Assembly: GCA_022496805.1 (NCBI GenBank)
Contig: CM040085.1
Location: forward strand, 22,845,811 to 22,909,810
Length of the DNA stretch: 64,000 nt
Origin: Pohlia nutans
Lineage: Eukaryota > Streptophyta > Bryopsida > Bryales > Mniaceae
Reading direction: 5' to 3'
The notes beneath the pieces are model-generated. The model saw only the letters and a program-made list of their open reading frames with translations, searched no databases and had not been told where the DNA came from. The translations under genes and the position numbers were made by a program. Each line of letters starts with the position of its first letter. Positions within the stretch are counted from its first letter, which is position 1. Positions 10,750-22,276 of the stretch are shown here, piece by piece.

Positions 10750-11313
10750 ACAATTCATCAATAGTCTACATCATCGGCATCAGTGAATTTTTTTTTCATT
10801 TTTTGAAGGGAGTCCCAGTGGCGATTTGAAAATTGAAACTTGAAAAATAGAAAGCATTTTTTTTGGCGATTTACGATTATTTTTACTACAAATACATAGC
10901 TTTCTAGAATTGTTGGATATACGTTGGATAAGGGAAGATAATGGCAATATACTCTATAATTTTTTTTACTCAATTTTCTTATAGCAACATAACAAGCCCA
11001 TTTTTCAAATAGCAAGTTGGCGATATATAGCGCAAAAAAAAAAAAGCGCTGCTCTACGGCAACGTGCATTCAAGGAGGTTTGAGACGCGCTGGATCCATT
11101 CATGAATAGACTGACATACCGTGTTGAGTGCGTGATGCATTGACAGAAGCAAGAGAACATTCAACCAGGCAAGTCTCGGAAGAGGACGAGGACGAAACAA
11201 GTGTAATAACATTGCGGCCAAGGATCAGCGATGGTTCAGCAGCAGCAGCAGCAGCGGTACCAGGGATCAGCAAACCAACGAGCTTGACGGCAGCGCGAGC
11301 GAGTTCGCTGCAG

Positions 11314-13421
11314 ATGGTGCTGCATGGAAAGGCCATCCTGAGAGGAAACGATTTGGCAGCAGCAACGACGGAGGATCTGATCGATTCCATATGGAGCAAG
11401 CTGCCGGACGAGGTGATGGACCTGGTGCTGGCGTGGCTGCCGCTGTCGGCGTTCTTCCGCATGCGCTGCGTGTGCCGCAAATGGAACACGATCATCTCGT
11501 CGCCCAACTTCCTGGACACGTACTCGCGCGTGCCGTTCCGCACCGCATTCTTCTTACACTTGATCCGCGTCAACGGCGTGCTCATGGCGGCCTGCCACGA
11601 CCCCGTCGTCAACCGCTGGCAACGCCTCCCGCTCGATTCCATCCCCGTCAACGCGTACATCCACGGCGGCGCGGGCGGCCTCTTCTGTTGCCAGCGCGTC
11701 GTGAACGCGTTCCTCGTCCTCTCAGGTAAATCAATGTATTCTGTGTGACTTGCTGCCCAACCATAGAAGTGAGATCTGTCTGTTAGACGCTGTATCAAAT
11801 GGTACTTTGTCCTGTGGACATCGAACCATAGCTAGGATGAACAGACACTTCATTCACGCCGGTCTTTCTTAAAGTCCGGAGTTCTTTATATATATTAGAC
11901 GCTGTAATCTCCTTCACTCACCAAGCCACACTTGTAGTCCTAGTATTGTCTGTCTACATACTTAGAATATGTACAGACTAACTAGACTACTAGTTTGGAC
12001 TAGGTAATTCAAAGACTATGGGATATAACTGCAGCTTAGGCCCTACCGAGCCACAACAGTGACGAGGGAGGTATTGGTCTACAATCGTCTCTCATAATCT
12101 TGCCTACTTTTGAATTATCAAACATAATCTCAACACAAGCCACTTCAAGCCATTGGATCTCAAGATCAATGTGGTACTTGAACAAAAAAGCTTGCAAAAA
12201 GAGAAGTTGAGCATGCATGTAGAGTTCAAACAGTGAGTTAGGCTTGCTTCTTGGTGAAGAGTTAATGCTACTTGCATAGAAGTTAATGTTCTTTAACTAG
12301 CATTATCAGTTCTAATCCCTCTCCTCTAGTCCAATGGTATCTTGACACAATGACAAGAAGAAGCTACATTAAGATTATGGTGTTTTAACTTACTTGGACT
12401 CATGGACGCTTGGTCTATCAATTCCCTCCTAAGTATCTTAATTACCATATGAGTAATTTAGTCATAGATGCTTGGTCTATAAGTTCCCTCATAACTTAAT
12501 TAGCATATGGGTAACTTAATTCCAACACTCCACATCTCTACTAAAGAAAGTTTTTTTTTAATTGGATCGAATAACTTATACCCTTTAGTATTGATCACTA
12601 TAACCAATAGCATGCTTTGGATTTCGTGTCTAATTTCAGTGTGCAACCCGCTGACCAAGAAATGGCGTGACCTCCCGCCCATGCCCAACCTCAACACGGC
12701 GACCTGCTTCGTGAAGATGATCATCTCCCACGGACCCAACAACTGCAACTACAAGATCGTCCGCGTGGGGCAGCTGCAGCCGTTACCGCCGGTGCGCAAC
12801 AACGGCGCGCGCATCGAGCTCTGCACGGAGGTTTACGACTCCGAGACGGACGCATGGACGCCCGTGGAGCACACTCCCACGGACCTCCGCTTCGTCCAGG
12901 GCTGCTCGCTCTGCGACGGCGCCGTGCAATGCCGCACGTCCACCACGCGCCGCATGGTCGCGTTCAACGTGGAGCGCGCGCGCTGGACGGAGGTGTTCGC
13001 CCGCAACCTGGACCCCATTCTGGACTCCAAGCTAGTGGACTGCGACGGGCGCCCGTACCTCGTCACGCGCGTCTGGAAGGGTGGCCAGATGGAGAGCATT
13101 GACGTCTGGGGCCAGAAACCGCGAAGCGCTGCTGCGGGCGCGGCGGGCGTGATTGACCCGTTCTCGGATGTGGAGTGGGAGGAAATGGATCGCATGCCAC
13201 CCGCGCTCTTCCGGCAGTGGAGCTCCAGCGCTGGACTGTTCTACCATGTAGGAGTCGGGGATTTCATCTACTCCACTTGCTTAGCTCTCGGCGACACCAA
13301 GCTCATCACCTACAGTTTGCATCACCGCAAATGGCAGCTCATTGATGGTTGCCCTGTGAGCCACATCAACACTTTCCTCGGCGGGTTCGAGTTTCGGCCT
13401 CGCTTGGACGCTGCAGTCTAG
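11314..13421 (+). CDS. F-box protein with kelch-type C-terminal region
   Basis: Two exons, 11314-11725 and 12640-13421, give 397 residues with a phase 1 junction (...LVLS-VCNPLTKKW). The F-box at residues 28-68 reads WSKLPDEVMDLVLAWLPL followed by RMRCVCRKWN, which should bind a SKP1/ASK protein in an SCF ubiquitin ligase. The C-terminal part carries F-box-associated/kelch-like blocks (CNPLTKKWRDLPPMP, YDSETDAWTPVEHTP, GFEFRPRLDAAV). The overall layout resembles plant F-box proteins of the HAWAIIAN SKIRT/UFO type, but I cannot assign orthology. Exons are strikingly GC-rich and the intron AT-rich. The start is uncertain: the frame is open back to 11128 without an ATG (acidic stretch, then poly-Ala), so an upstream exon may exist. 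The substrate is unknown. Confidence 0.87.
11805..11905. repeat. Dispersed repeat fragment (family C) in F-box intron
   Basis: Sequence such as TGGACATCGAACCATAG and CATTCACGCCGGTC matches the repeat family also seen near 56800, 57000, 59170 and 61380. It is fragmentary, with no coding content. The rest of the 914-base intron shows nothing notable. Confidence 0.5.
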
Positions 13422-14419
13422 CTTGTCTCGTCACGTCCGTCACGCTCATGCCAGGGCTTCACAGCCAACTGAGCCGGACTAGCAGACAATGAAGAGGTAA
13501 AAAGGTAAATCATTTTTTTGCAAACTGGAGGACAAGAAACTGTGCAAACAGTTGATTGCTACAACAAGAACTGCCAGTTTGAAATGATCTCTACTAATTC
13601 GGTTGTCGCATTCTAACATGACCATAAGGAACTTAGTTTATACATGCCAATTCATAGAGCTACCAATTTGGTTGTCAAATTCAAACACAACCGTTCTTGA
13701 ACAAATCAAGTCAAAAATTTCAAGGTCTTAGTTGTTGAACGCCACATCACAAGGAACCCTGGTCACCATATTACTAGGCAGTAAAGGGTACAAGAATGAT
13801 GGTGAATTCGTGGTGATCACTTGCTAAATTGAACAACCACTTGAAAAACTTGCTATAAACAGCAGTTTGGCAGTAATGTTTACTTCCTAGTGAATTGGAC
13901 AACGTTCCCTGTGGCATGGACTCACTGTAGTTAGGCCTCCAAAGTAGGAGGTTCTCATTGCTGAACAGAGTTCGAGATGTAATATACTCAAATTCTTCAA
14001 CGATTCTTCCAAACATTTGGAAGTTTTTACCCAGCAACAATTATCAACGTTGAAACTCATCAACATGCTTTATAATTGGAGGCTCATCTTCAAAGTAAAA
14101 TCATTGGGAATTAGTTTGTCTCAAAACTTGAAGATTGAAAGCAGATGAGATTTCAAAGGTAGTCATAGTCTACGAGCTTTTTTGAATGCACCAAGTAGCC
14201 CAACATTTGCAAATTTTGAATTAAAAGTTTGCAATAAATGCTAGGACCTACCTCCAAATTCTCTATCCCCCTCCAAATAAGTGATTTTGGTGAAACCAAC
14301 ATCCTTTCCAACGCTACTTTTTTTTCAATTAGCAAATTGTCATAATAAAACAATAGCTTGCTTTTTTACTTTTGCACATTATGAGACATGGTTGAAAGTA
14401 TGTTTTAGAGTTTAGTTAC
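13422..14419. other. F-box downstream spacer
   Basis: 3' untranslated region and spacer. Only short random frames are present; no repeat was clearly recognised. Confidence 0.45.
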
Positions 14420-14866
14420 ACTAGGGGATGTCAAACCTCTTTACGAAATAATCCACGGTTTGATGATAAGGTAATCAACTCACAGAAAGCAACCAATCAG
14501 AGGGGAGATTATCAAAATGAGGTTTGAGACCCCCCTTCTTACACCTATTACACATATCCCCCACCTTCAACCCTCCTTTTCGATGCCGCGACTTTTTGGA
14601 ATGCAAAACGTTGTAAAAACAAGAAATCACACCTGCTAACTACAGTAAATCGCTCACTTTGCTCCGTTGCCGCTTCACCACAAAAAAAATCTGTGCTCGA
14701 TTATTGTAATGCTTATATTGTGACCAACCCTGATGGTAGGATTGAACACATAATCATGACTACTCACAACCACCAATTGCAACCTTCCAACTAATGAGGG
14801 CAAGAATCGAGTGGAGATAATCGCTCAAGGGATTATTGTGCAACTAAGGGAGTTTGACACGGTCCC
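14420..14866. mobile_element. Putative MITE with short terminal repeats
   Basis: The left end CTAGGGGATGTCAAACC is matched inversely by GTTTGACACGGTCCCCTA at the right. Internal AATAATCC/GGGATTATT also pairs. The termini are diverged and no target duplication is obvious. Confidence 0.45.
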
Positions 14867-15079
14867 CTACTAATGGGGTGAACAAGTGGCCTGCTCTCTA
14901 AATCCATCACCAAATTATTTGTTGTTGTATGAAGTTTTCACACTAAAGCAAGAATGTCATGTTTTTTTCCAAATGTTAGAAGCACTCAACATTGAATGTT
15001 TTGCCTCAACAAACATTGAATGAACTTGCATGACAAGTAGCGTGAGCTGTGTACCGAGTCGGATCATGAAGGACCTTCA

Positions 15080-15310
15080 TAAGGTTCTTTAGCCCTTGCC
15101 GGGGTTCACCCTTTTGCTTTCACTGCATGAAAGATAAAAATTCAAAACATGTGATTCTTGAGGCAGGGCTACTGTGGACTTCCAACCCTCCGTCATTATT
15201 CTTTAGGTAAACAATGACGTGACATGTCCAATATTGTAGAATCCGCTACAGCAATTCTTGTGCAACGATTCTTATCCCAAGGTACAGCTCACAAGGGCTA
15301 AAGAACCTTA
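15080..15310. mobile_element. MITE with TAAGGTTCTTTAGCC ends
   Basis: The terminal repeats are TAAGGTTCTTTAGCCCTTG and CAAGGGCTAAAGAACCTTA, 19 bases and perfect. A related copy lies at 54641-54861 in inverse orientation, sharing interior such as TGACGTGACATGTCC-like sequence. Non-autonomous; class not determined. Confidence 0.75.
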
Positions 15311-16344
15311 GGTTGCTATCTGTAAGTTAATCCATTGCACAAAATTCCCGGATCTGGAATGATTGTCCAGTGAGACCCAGGAATTAAGAAGAGTCGGCCG
15401 GGTTGATCGGACAACCACAACTTTGCAAAAAGAGCTTTAATCCTCGTTGCGGTTCGCCGACTCATGAAGACCAAGCCTTCTCAACCTGGTCCAGACAAAT
15501 CCTCCCAAAAGTTACACGGCGATCAGTTTCTAGGTGGAAAGTGGAACCATCTCATTGAATTTGCATGCTTGAAATCAAGGCATGGAGCATATATAGCTCA
15601 GTACCACCAATACGTTCAAGTGAGAGCCAGGGTGTCAGACGACCAAGATGGTTGATGAGACGATCAGGAGTGATTTTATTGATAAATACCCATGGATGCA
15701 GGAGTGATCTTATTGAACAGAGGGATCCGAAAGAATCAATAAAGCAAGGAAGGGAGAAACTCAGTATGGTAGTGCGAGCGAAATTACTACAGTACAAATC
15801 AAATCTCTTTTTCAGTCTGCGAACAATTTACAGTTAAATTCCTACTGTCGGTGCTGCATGCACATGGGTAATCCAGTGCCAGCATAGTGTCTGAGGTTGT
15901 ACACTTACAGATGGTTGCAGTATCAAATCAAACTCGTGTAATGTCGGCATAGAGATGCCCAGGGAAATGGAAAGGGTCTCTGCCAACTCTCTAGCTCTGT
16001 TGACGTAGTCTTACAATGACTTGAATCACAAGGCTTGACTGCCCACCCACTGTCGGTGGTCGCAGGCCAGCTCTAGGTTACAGTGAGCCTCCTAAATGGA
16101 AAAGAAAAGAAAAGAAAAAAGCCAGCATGCACGTCCAGGGCTGTCAGGCTCGTAACAGATGATCAGTAGTGGCGCCGGCCTGCATGGCGATGGATCAATC
16201 CACCCTGTAAGTAAGTTGCGCAGAAGACTGGCAATCGGTCACTCAAGCTTGGTATTCGAAGAGCCGCGAGGGTTATTTATTGTGGGTTTTACCGTGACAA
16301 GGTGTTGAAGAAACACCCTCGCAGGGTTTAGGGTTTAGTGGGGG
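15311..16344. other. Spacer downstream of the RCC1 gene
   Basis: No gene recognised. The AGGGTTTAGGGTTTA at about 16323-16337 is a telo-box-like string in the presumed 3' untranslated region of the minus-strand RCC1 gene. Confidence 0.45.
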
Positions 16345-19300
16345 TTATCTGCGGTGGCGCTGGGACTGCATCCGAAACTCCGCGATGGAGGCAGCTAGTG
16401 CTGCAGGCGGCAGCATCTCGCCGCGGTCGCTCAAAATGCCTGATAATCGCAAAGCCAGCTCTCCTGGCCCATCGAAGTACGGCGTGCTTTGAACCGAATA
16501 GGGCTCCCGGACTGGCGGCGGCTCCTGGTACGAGGACACCGTGACGCCGGACATGGTGCGGCGACACCAGTCTTCCATCTTCCTTTGGAACAGCATGTCT
16601 TTCAGCCGATTGCGCATGCCTTTGTAGAAACTCTCCAGCTTCGCCTGCAGGCGCGAGTTCCAATCCCATGTTAGACTATTAACCCTTAAGCGTCCACAGT
16701 ATTTTCTGTAGTGTAGGAAAATTGGACCCCCTGCTGCAAATCATCTGTTCGTGTGAAAATGACTTCAGTTTGACACGATCGACACTGTTGATCTTGTATT
16801 GTAGAACAAGAGCTTTAAAATGATGTATTACAATCAGAAAACCAAGGTAAAATGAGAAAATGCCACCGTTGCAAATTTCAGTGATGCATTGGGCGTTTTA
16901 GACGTTTAAGGGTTAATGGCACTGTGACAAAAACAAACAAGCGGATTGGGACGTGATATGACGATAGGATTGCTGGGAACTCACCAGCTCTTCGAGAGGC
17001 GCCTCTTCAACGTGCTGCTGCCACTCTTGGAGTGCCGGGCTCTTCGCGCCCGATCCGTTTGCAGCGTAGAAGTTGGGCTGGCCTGGAAGTGGCAGGGCGA
17101 ATGTTTCGACTCCGCCGTAGACTGCAGCGTGGAGATTCTCCGCGTAGCGTCGACACTCGGCCAGCTCGGCTTTCAATGCCGTCACATCTTCAGGATGGGG
17201 TGGTGGTGGTGGTGACGCTGCTGCTGCAGCGCCCATTTGATACTTGAATGCTCTCATGCTTGCGGTCGAGGACGGCTCGGTGACCGATTCACGTCGGTAG
17301 GTGCGAGGATTTGAATTCTCCTGAGGGGACTCGGCTTGCACGGGAGGCCAGAACTGGTCACCTCGCCGGGACGGTCGCCCTGGGGATGTCATCCCTTGTC
17401 GTGACGGTTGTTGCTCCATGGCTTTGCGGATGCTCGCGACCTGGCCGCGAGGTCGCTCCGCAGGCTCCACGTATAATTGCTCGCCTGCTGATGACCGCGA
17501 AAACGAGTTGCTGCGAGGAGGCTTGCTGGAATCGTCCGCCACGTAGGGACGGATCTCATGGCCACGGCTGCGAGAGCCGCTGCGGCTCGACGCTCGGCTG
17601 GACTTGCGATCCTCGTACTCGCGAGCATCGGGGTCTGATTCCTTGGGATTTCCGGGCGGCCACAGGACGGGACTCGGGAACCAGCTGTCTGAGTGATGGC
17701 CGAGCCCCAGGACACCATTCTTCCCGCGACCCCATGCCCAGAGATCCGTGCCCCCATTCGCGACTGTCACCGTGTGCGCACCGCCACATGCGATCCCTTT
17801 GGCACCCGAGAGCGGATTGCACTTGGCGGACGACTCCCCGAACACGCGCACAGGCGTCAGCGCATCCCCAGTCTTCGACCCTGGCGGTCCAATACCAGGA
17901 CTGCCAAAATGTAATCATTTCTTAGAACTGGAGCTACTAACATGTGACAGTACATGATTTAAATCAATTGACATAAACATATTCTCTTACCATTGTCCGA
18001 GACCGCCCTCCATTCCCCAGACCCACACATCTCCAGACTCCGTGACCACCGCCGTGTGAAACAGGCCACACGAAACCGCTTGAATCCGTTCGTGCGTTGG
18101 GAGCGCCTCCACTACGCAGGGAGTGTGCGAATTTGCCTGCGAGCCCGTGCCTAATTGTCCATTCTCGTTCTGTCCAAACACCCAGCAAGTCGACAATCTG
18201 GCGCTGGCAGATTGCGCCTCGCGCTGCATCGCCTGTACCTGTGCGCGAAGTGGGGGTCCTCCCCAGCTGGAAACTGAGCTCACTGAATGCGCTCGGGAGC
18301 TCCCATCGCTGGCGATACTGTAGGCGCTTCGCTGCTGATTTCGCGAACTGTGGATGTTGTTGTTAGGCACAGAGTAAGGATAGCCCTGCTTTGACCGCAC
18401 CCGCGGTGATTCCATGTACTGCTCAGGCATAACGCGTCCGCGTAGCTGTGGCGACGCCATCACCTGGTCCATCAAGGGTGAGCCAATCTGATTCATATTA
18501 TTTCCCGAGTCCAAATCTTTCACCGTGACGACAGTACTGTGGAAAAACCCGCATGCGAAGTCGACGATCACGCCCACCTGCTGCGCTCCCAGAGCCGCAA
18601 CCACGGTGGGCGTGTCCCGCGGACCGAAGTCGCCGAGACCAAGCTGACCATACGCATTTCCTCCCCACGAGTAGCATTGCACGCCGCTGCGCCCATCGAC
18701 GAGCGCGAGAATGTGCTCGCTCCCGCACGCGACGCGGCGTACCTTGAGCCCCCTGAGCGCGAGCACGCGCTCCGGCCTATCAATGTTGGCAAGCTCGAAA
18801 GGATCGGATTCTCGTGACGTCTGCGCGTCAGCAGCGGGTTGCGGGACAGCACCCCAGAGCCATAAGCCGCCTTCCTGATCAATTGCACTCGACATCATCC
18901 CGCCCGCCTCCACCATCGCCACCTGGCGTGGCCTCCCTTCGGAGTTGGCATCCTTCCGAGTCTCCTCGAACGAAAGGCTGCTCGTGGCCGGGAACGTGAT
19001 CGGTGCAGGATAGGATGCAGCTCGTTGACGACCCAACTGACCGTCCATGTTTCAATTAAGGAGTGGCACAAAAGCAGAAAACCAAGAGAAATCCACGTGT
19101 ATGCAGGAAATTAAAATCAATGCAACGAGGTTGCGAACACTGTAAAGCGAGAATTTTGAGGTAGGATACAGGCATTGAATCCCCATGACCACACGGTCCC
19201 ATCAACTGTTGCCAATCACAAGTCCATGGCCACAACAACTGTTAGCAGGCATCAAACAGCGTCCACACAGTTGTAAAAATTTAATAATCCCACGAATGCG

Positions 19301-20349
19301 TGACGTGATGGCTTCAGTTGCAAAGTGATGAGGGTACCGGAGAGAGCAAGACTGTGGTACGAGCCAGCTGCAATTTGGGTGATTCTGAATCTGTCGGCCA
19401 AGTCCCAGTCAGAATTAGAGGTGGAAGGAGCGTCTTCGTCCGACTCCACTGACATTCCAATCTCCATCAGCGTTGGTTCCAGCTCGTCCTGGAACACGCC
19501 CATGCCTTGGCGACCGAATTGACCGCGACCCCATGTGTACACACTGCCGCTGGCTGCACATGACAGGACAGTGCGGCAGGGCCCGTAGCCATATCAGTCC
19601 CTGCAACGAACCGCCAACTGAACACGACCCCGTCATCCCATTCCAGTGCCCGCAACTCACCTCTGTTCAAACGAAAATCCTAACGTGCCGGCCCGGTAAA
19701 TGCTAACACTAAAGACCGTGGCAAGCAAGAAACCTCGGAGACTAGTAGCGAGTCCAGCTTTTGCTTGACAATCTACCAGCAACCAGTGCCCAACAAATTC
19801 AAAAATCAGTCTCTGCAACCGCCAACTGAAACGGCCCCGTGATCCCATTCCAGTGCCCGCAACTCACCTCGGAACGAAAATCCGAAGTGCCCTGGTAAAT
19901 GCTAACACTAAAGACCGTGGCAAGCGAGAAACCTCGGAGACTGGTAGCGAGTCGTCCTTTTGTTTGACAATCTATTAGCAACCAGTGCCCTTCAACAAAT
20001 TCAAAACGTGGCTCCAGTCGTATCGGGGTTTCGGGAAAAGGCCAGGTTTTCACCGTGAATGAAGGAATCTCCGGACGAAGAATTCATACGAAGAATTTCC
20101 TCCGCTAGAACTTGACATTTTCTAGAAACGGCGCTTCGCCTGCAATAAAGTGCAAAGCGAGCGCGACGGCGTGGAGACAGTGCAACGACGTTCGGAATAT
20201 GCGCGTTTGTTTTCGGAGTCAGATAGGAAAACGTGGAACTGAACCGCACCTGTAAGAGCGAGCGTGTGCGACTCTCCTACTGCCACTTGCACCACGGTCG
20301 CGGCGCCGGGATCATTCACGTCATGACTCGCCTCCACCGCGCGCGCCAT
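16345..20349 (-). CDS. RCC1-repeat protein with disordered linkers and helical C-terminus
   Basis: Six minus-strand exons: 20349-20250, 19553-19338, 19205-19170, 19044-17991, 17900-16985 and 16644-16345, giving 873 residues. RCC1-type blade motifs recur: VYTWGRGQFGRQG, VWSWGFNAYGQLGR, CYSWGGNAYGQLGLG, CWVFGQNENGQLGTG, VWVWGMEGGLG and LWAWGRGKNGVLGLG. RCC1 propellers bind proteins or act as exchange factors; the partner here is unknown. A Ser/Arg-rich linker of about 110 residues splits the blades. A second disordered region and a helical tail (ALKAELAECRRYAENL, AKLESFYKGMRNRLKDM) follow. No PH, FYVE or kinase domain is seen. The ATG at 20349 is chosen because the first blade follows at once. 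Intron 3 looks U12-type with an odd 3' end. Family call is firm, function open. Confidence 0.87.
16679..16916. mobile_element. TTAA-flanked MITE in RCC1 intron 5
   Basis: 238 bases, left TTAACCCTTAAGCGTCCAC and right GACGTTTAAGGGTTAA. The repeats pair over the first 14 or so bases. Flanked by TTAA, non-coding, wholly inside the intron 16645-16984. Confidence 0.82.
19045..19169 (-). other. Probable U12-type intron with GG 3' end
   Basis: On the minus strand the intron starts GTATCCTAC right after ...AATGCCT. It contains TCCTTAAT (plus-strand 19055-19062), a perfect minor-spliceosome branch-point match. The protein join that restores the RCC1 motif (N-A-Y-G-Q-L-G) puts the 3' end 11 bases past the branch adenosine, within the U12 range, but the terminal dinucleotide is then GG rather than AG or AC. 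The nearest AG gives the wrong frame. Confidence 0.65.
19594..20006. repeat. Diverged 213-base tandem duplication in RCC1 intron 1
   Basis: Two adjacent copies share long blocks, for example ATCCCATTCCAGTGCCCGCA, TAAATGCTAACACTAAAGAC and AACCTCGGAGACT. Starts are 19594 and 19807. Small indels separate them. Both lie within intron 1 (19554-20249). Confidence 0.82.
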
Positions 20350-20420
20350 CTCCTTCTCTTCCTAGCTAGACTCTCAGATTCCTGTTACTCCACCTCACTG
20401 TCCAACGCTCGTACCTAGAA

Positions 20421-20518
20421 CCACCACCGCCGTCACCACACATACTGGTACCACTACAACAACAAATAACCACCACTGCCGTCACCGCACATACCGGTAC
20501 CACTTCAACAACAAATAC
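20421..20518. repeat. Two 49-base tandem copies upstream of RCC1 gene
   Basis: Copies at 20421-20469 and 20470-20518 share CGTCACC...GGTACCACT...CAACAACAAATA with few changes. They lie 70-170 bases upstream of the RCC1 start codon, so in its 5' untranslated region or promoter. Confidence 0.75.
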
Positions 20519-20670
20519 GAGACGAAGAAATCTTCCATCTCGAAACCCACGAGTCCCTAGTCCGCCTCCCACCGCACCGGCGATCAACACAGAAATTCAT
20601 GATCACTGCGGACTGATCCCTTCCTACACCAGGGCGAGCTCAGGCGCCACTCAGAGTGCATTGTGAGTCA

Positions 20671-20702
20671 TTCCAGAGCTAGCTAGCTAGCGCGCGCGCG
20701 CG
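20671..20702. repeat. (GCTA)n and (GC)n microsatellite
   Basis: CTAGCTAGCTAG is followed by an uninterrupted alternating GC run. Alternating purine-pyrimidine DNA in the RCC1 upstream region. Confidence 0.7.
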
Positions 20703-21337
20703 GAGGTCGACCCAGGGAATTGAATTCTTGACGACGAGCCCGTGTCGAGTGCAGCTCCGGAAACCATGGGGGCACCACTAATTCCTATTTGCAAGTATTG
20801 TATGTGCGTGGATCCTGTTGTCGTAGCTAGCGCGGCCGTGCGATGATGGTGTGCTCACAGCAGCGCAGGCATCGATCTACGTGGCTATGGCGATGGAGGG
20901 GGATCGCGGCCTGGCCTTTCCATCTCAGCGACATTTCTATTGCGGGGCCGGCGACAGTAATGCTCACAATCCATTTGCATGGGATGGGGGGGCCGTCGCC
21001 TCCAAATATGGACCGTTGAACTAGTTCTCCTCGCCGCTGCAGCTTGCCTTGCCGCATTTCTCCCCTCTCTGCCTGGGCCCTTGAGTGCCATGGTCACAAG
21101 TTCACTTATTACCCCTTGGCTAGTCAAAATCCTCCTCTGCCTCACCTGCTCCCCTCCAGTAACAGCCCCTTCCCATGAAGAAGAGCCTGTCCTCGCTCTC
21201 ACAAGCTGGGCTCCACAAGGAATAAACTTGTTTTAGCTCATACTTTGGATCAAAGGACGGGTGCTTCAGAGATTGAACAAGGGCTTGCCACTTCCTCAAA
21301 TCAAGGCCAATGTCATTCAAGAACCTGCTTTCACTTA
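20703..21337. other. Spacer upstream of RCC1 gene
   Basis: Fairly GC-rich for a spacer up to about 21240, perhaps upstream transcribed sequence. Open frames on both strands lack any recognisable domain. Confidence 0.4.
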
Positions 21338-21848
21338 TATTAAACCAAGGATTCATGGTTTCAAAATGCTAATTTCAATCGATCATATTGTAAAAAGCAG
21401 AATTGTGATGGGGTTAAGTTTTATATCATTGGAATTAGTGAAGAACATTGTTTGCGTTGGTCAAAACACAAATACATTTGAACTAAACGAAATCCACATA
21501 AGACTCTCTTGAAAAAATAAACTCATAAAATCAAGCAACCAAAAAATCTCCAAAAATCACTCCACTTAGAGTATTCAACCAATCACAACAAATTTCATCC
21601 ACATATTGACAATATCCTATTTGTAATTGAATTACAAAATATTTTTGAATTTCAAGTTTCAAAATTTATACAAAAATATTCGTGATAGCAATCACATATC
21701 TGACTGTATGGATTTACAAATCTAAAATTTATAACGTACAACTTTTATTCATACATCAAGTTCAAAATATCCCTCTTAGTTGCATTTTATAATGCATCTT
21801 TGTAAAACTGCCAAATTTGGAGAGGGGTGAGGACGTTTAGGGTTTAAA
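21338..21848. mobile_element. Chimera of family A and family B TTAA elements
   Basis: 21338 to about 21510 is family A (CCAAGGATTCATGG, GATCATATTGTAAAA, GAAGAACATTG). About 21515-21848 is family B in inverse orientation (CTCATAAAATCAAGCAACC, CTTAGTTGCATTTTATAATG) ending GGACGTTTAGGGTTTAAACC. Each is truncated at the join. No coding content. Confidence 0.7.
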
Positions 21849-22058
21849 CCTTGGAAAAAGAAGACATGTTCCAATTTAAACCCACTGTAAAGTAACCAAA
21901 CCTAAGAGTGACACTTGTTATAATCCCACTTTGTGTGCAAGGTTATAATTTGCAGTTTGAAATGAACATGTTAGCAAATGGCAAAAAAATAAATCACAAT
22001 GCAAGTCTTAAGTCACACACAACCGACACGTGGCACTTTCTTAAATTAAGAAAATGAA

Positions 22059-22276
22059 TTAACCCCTAAAGGACCAAGGATTCATGGTTTTAAAATAACA
22101 AATTCAAATAATCATATTGTGAAATATATACTTTAGATGAGACTAAATTTTGTATCACTGGAATCAGAGAAGAATAATGCATATGATAGTCAAGGAACAA
22201 ACAAATTTGAACAAAAGGAAGTCCACATAGAACCTACTCAAAACCAATTTGGACTTCTTGGTCTTTGAGGGGTTAA
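22059..22276. mobile_element. Intact 218-base family A TTAA element
   Basis: The left end is TTAACCCCTAAAGGACCAAG and the right CTTGGTCTTTGAGGGGTTAA, both flanked by TTAA. This is a compact uninterrupted copy and the best reference for family A. It shares its right TTAA with the next element. Confidence 0.88.

Noticed and set aside
11100..11798. 232-residue minus-strand open frame
   Set aside because: It is antisense to the F-box exon; the GC-rich codon structure of the real gene keeps the opposite frame open. No domain was recognised.
17311..17925. 204-residue plus-strand open frame
   Set aside because: Antisense to the RCC1-gene exons 5 and 4; composition follows the shadow frame.
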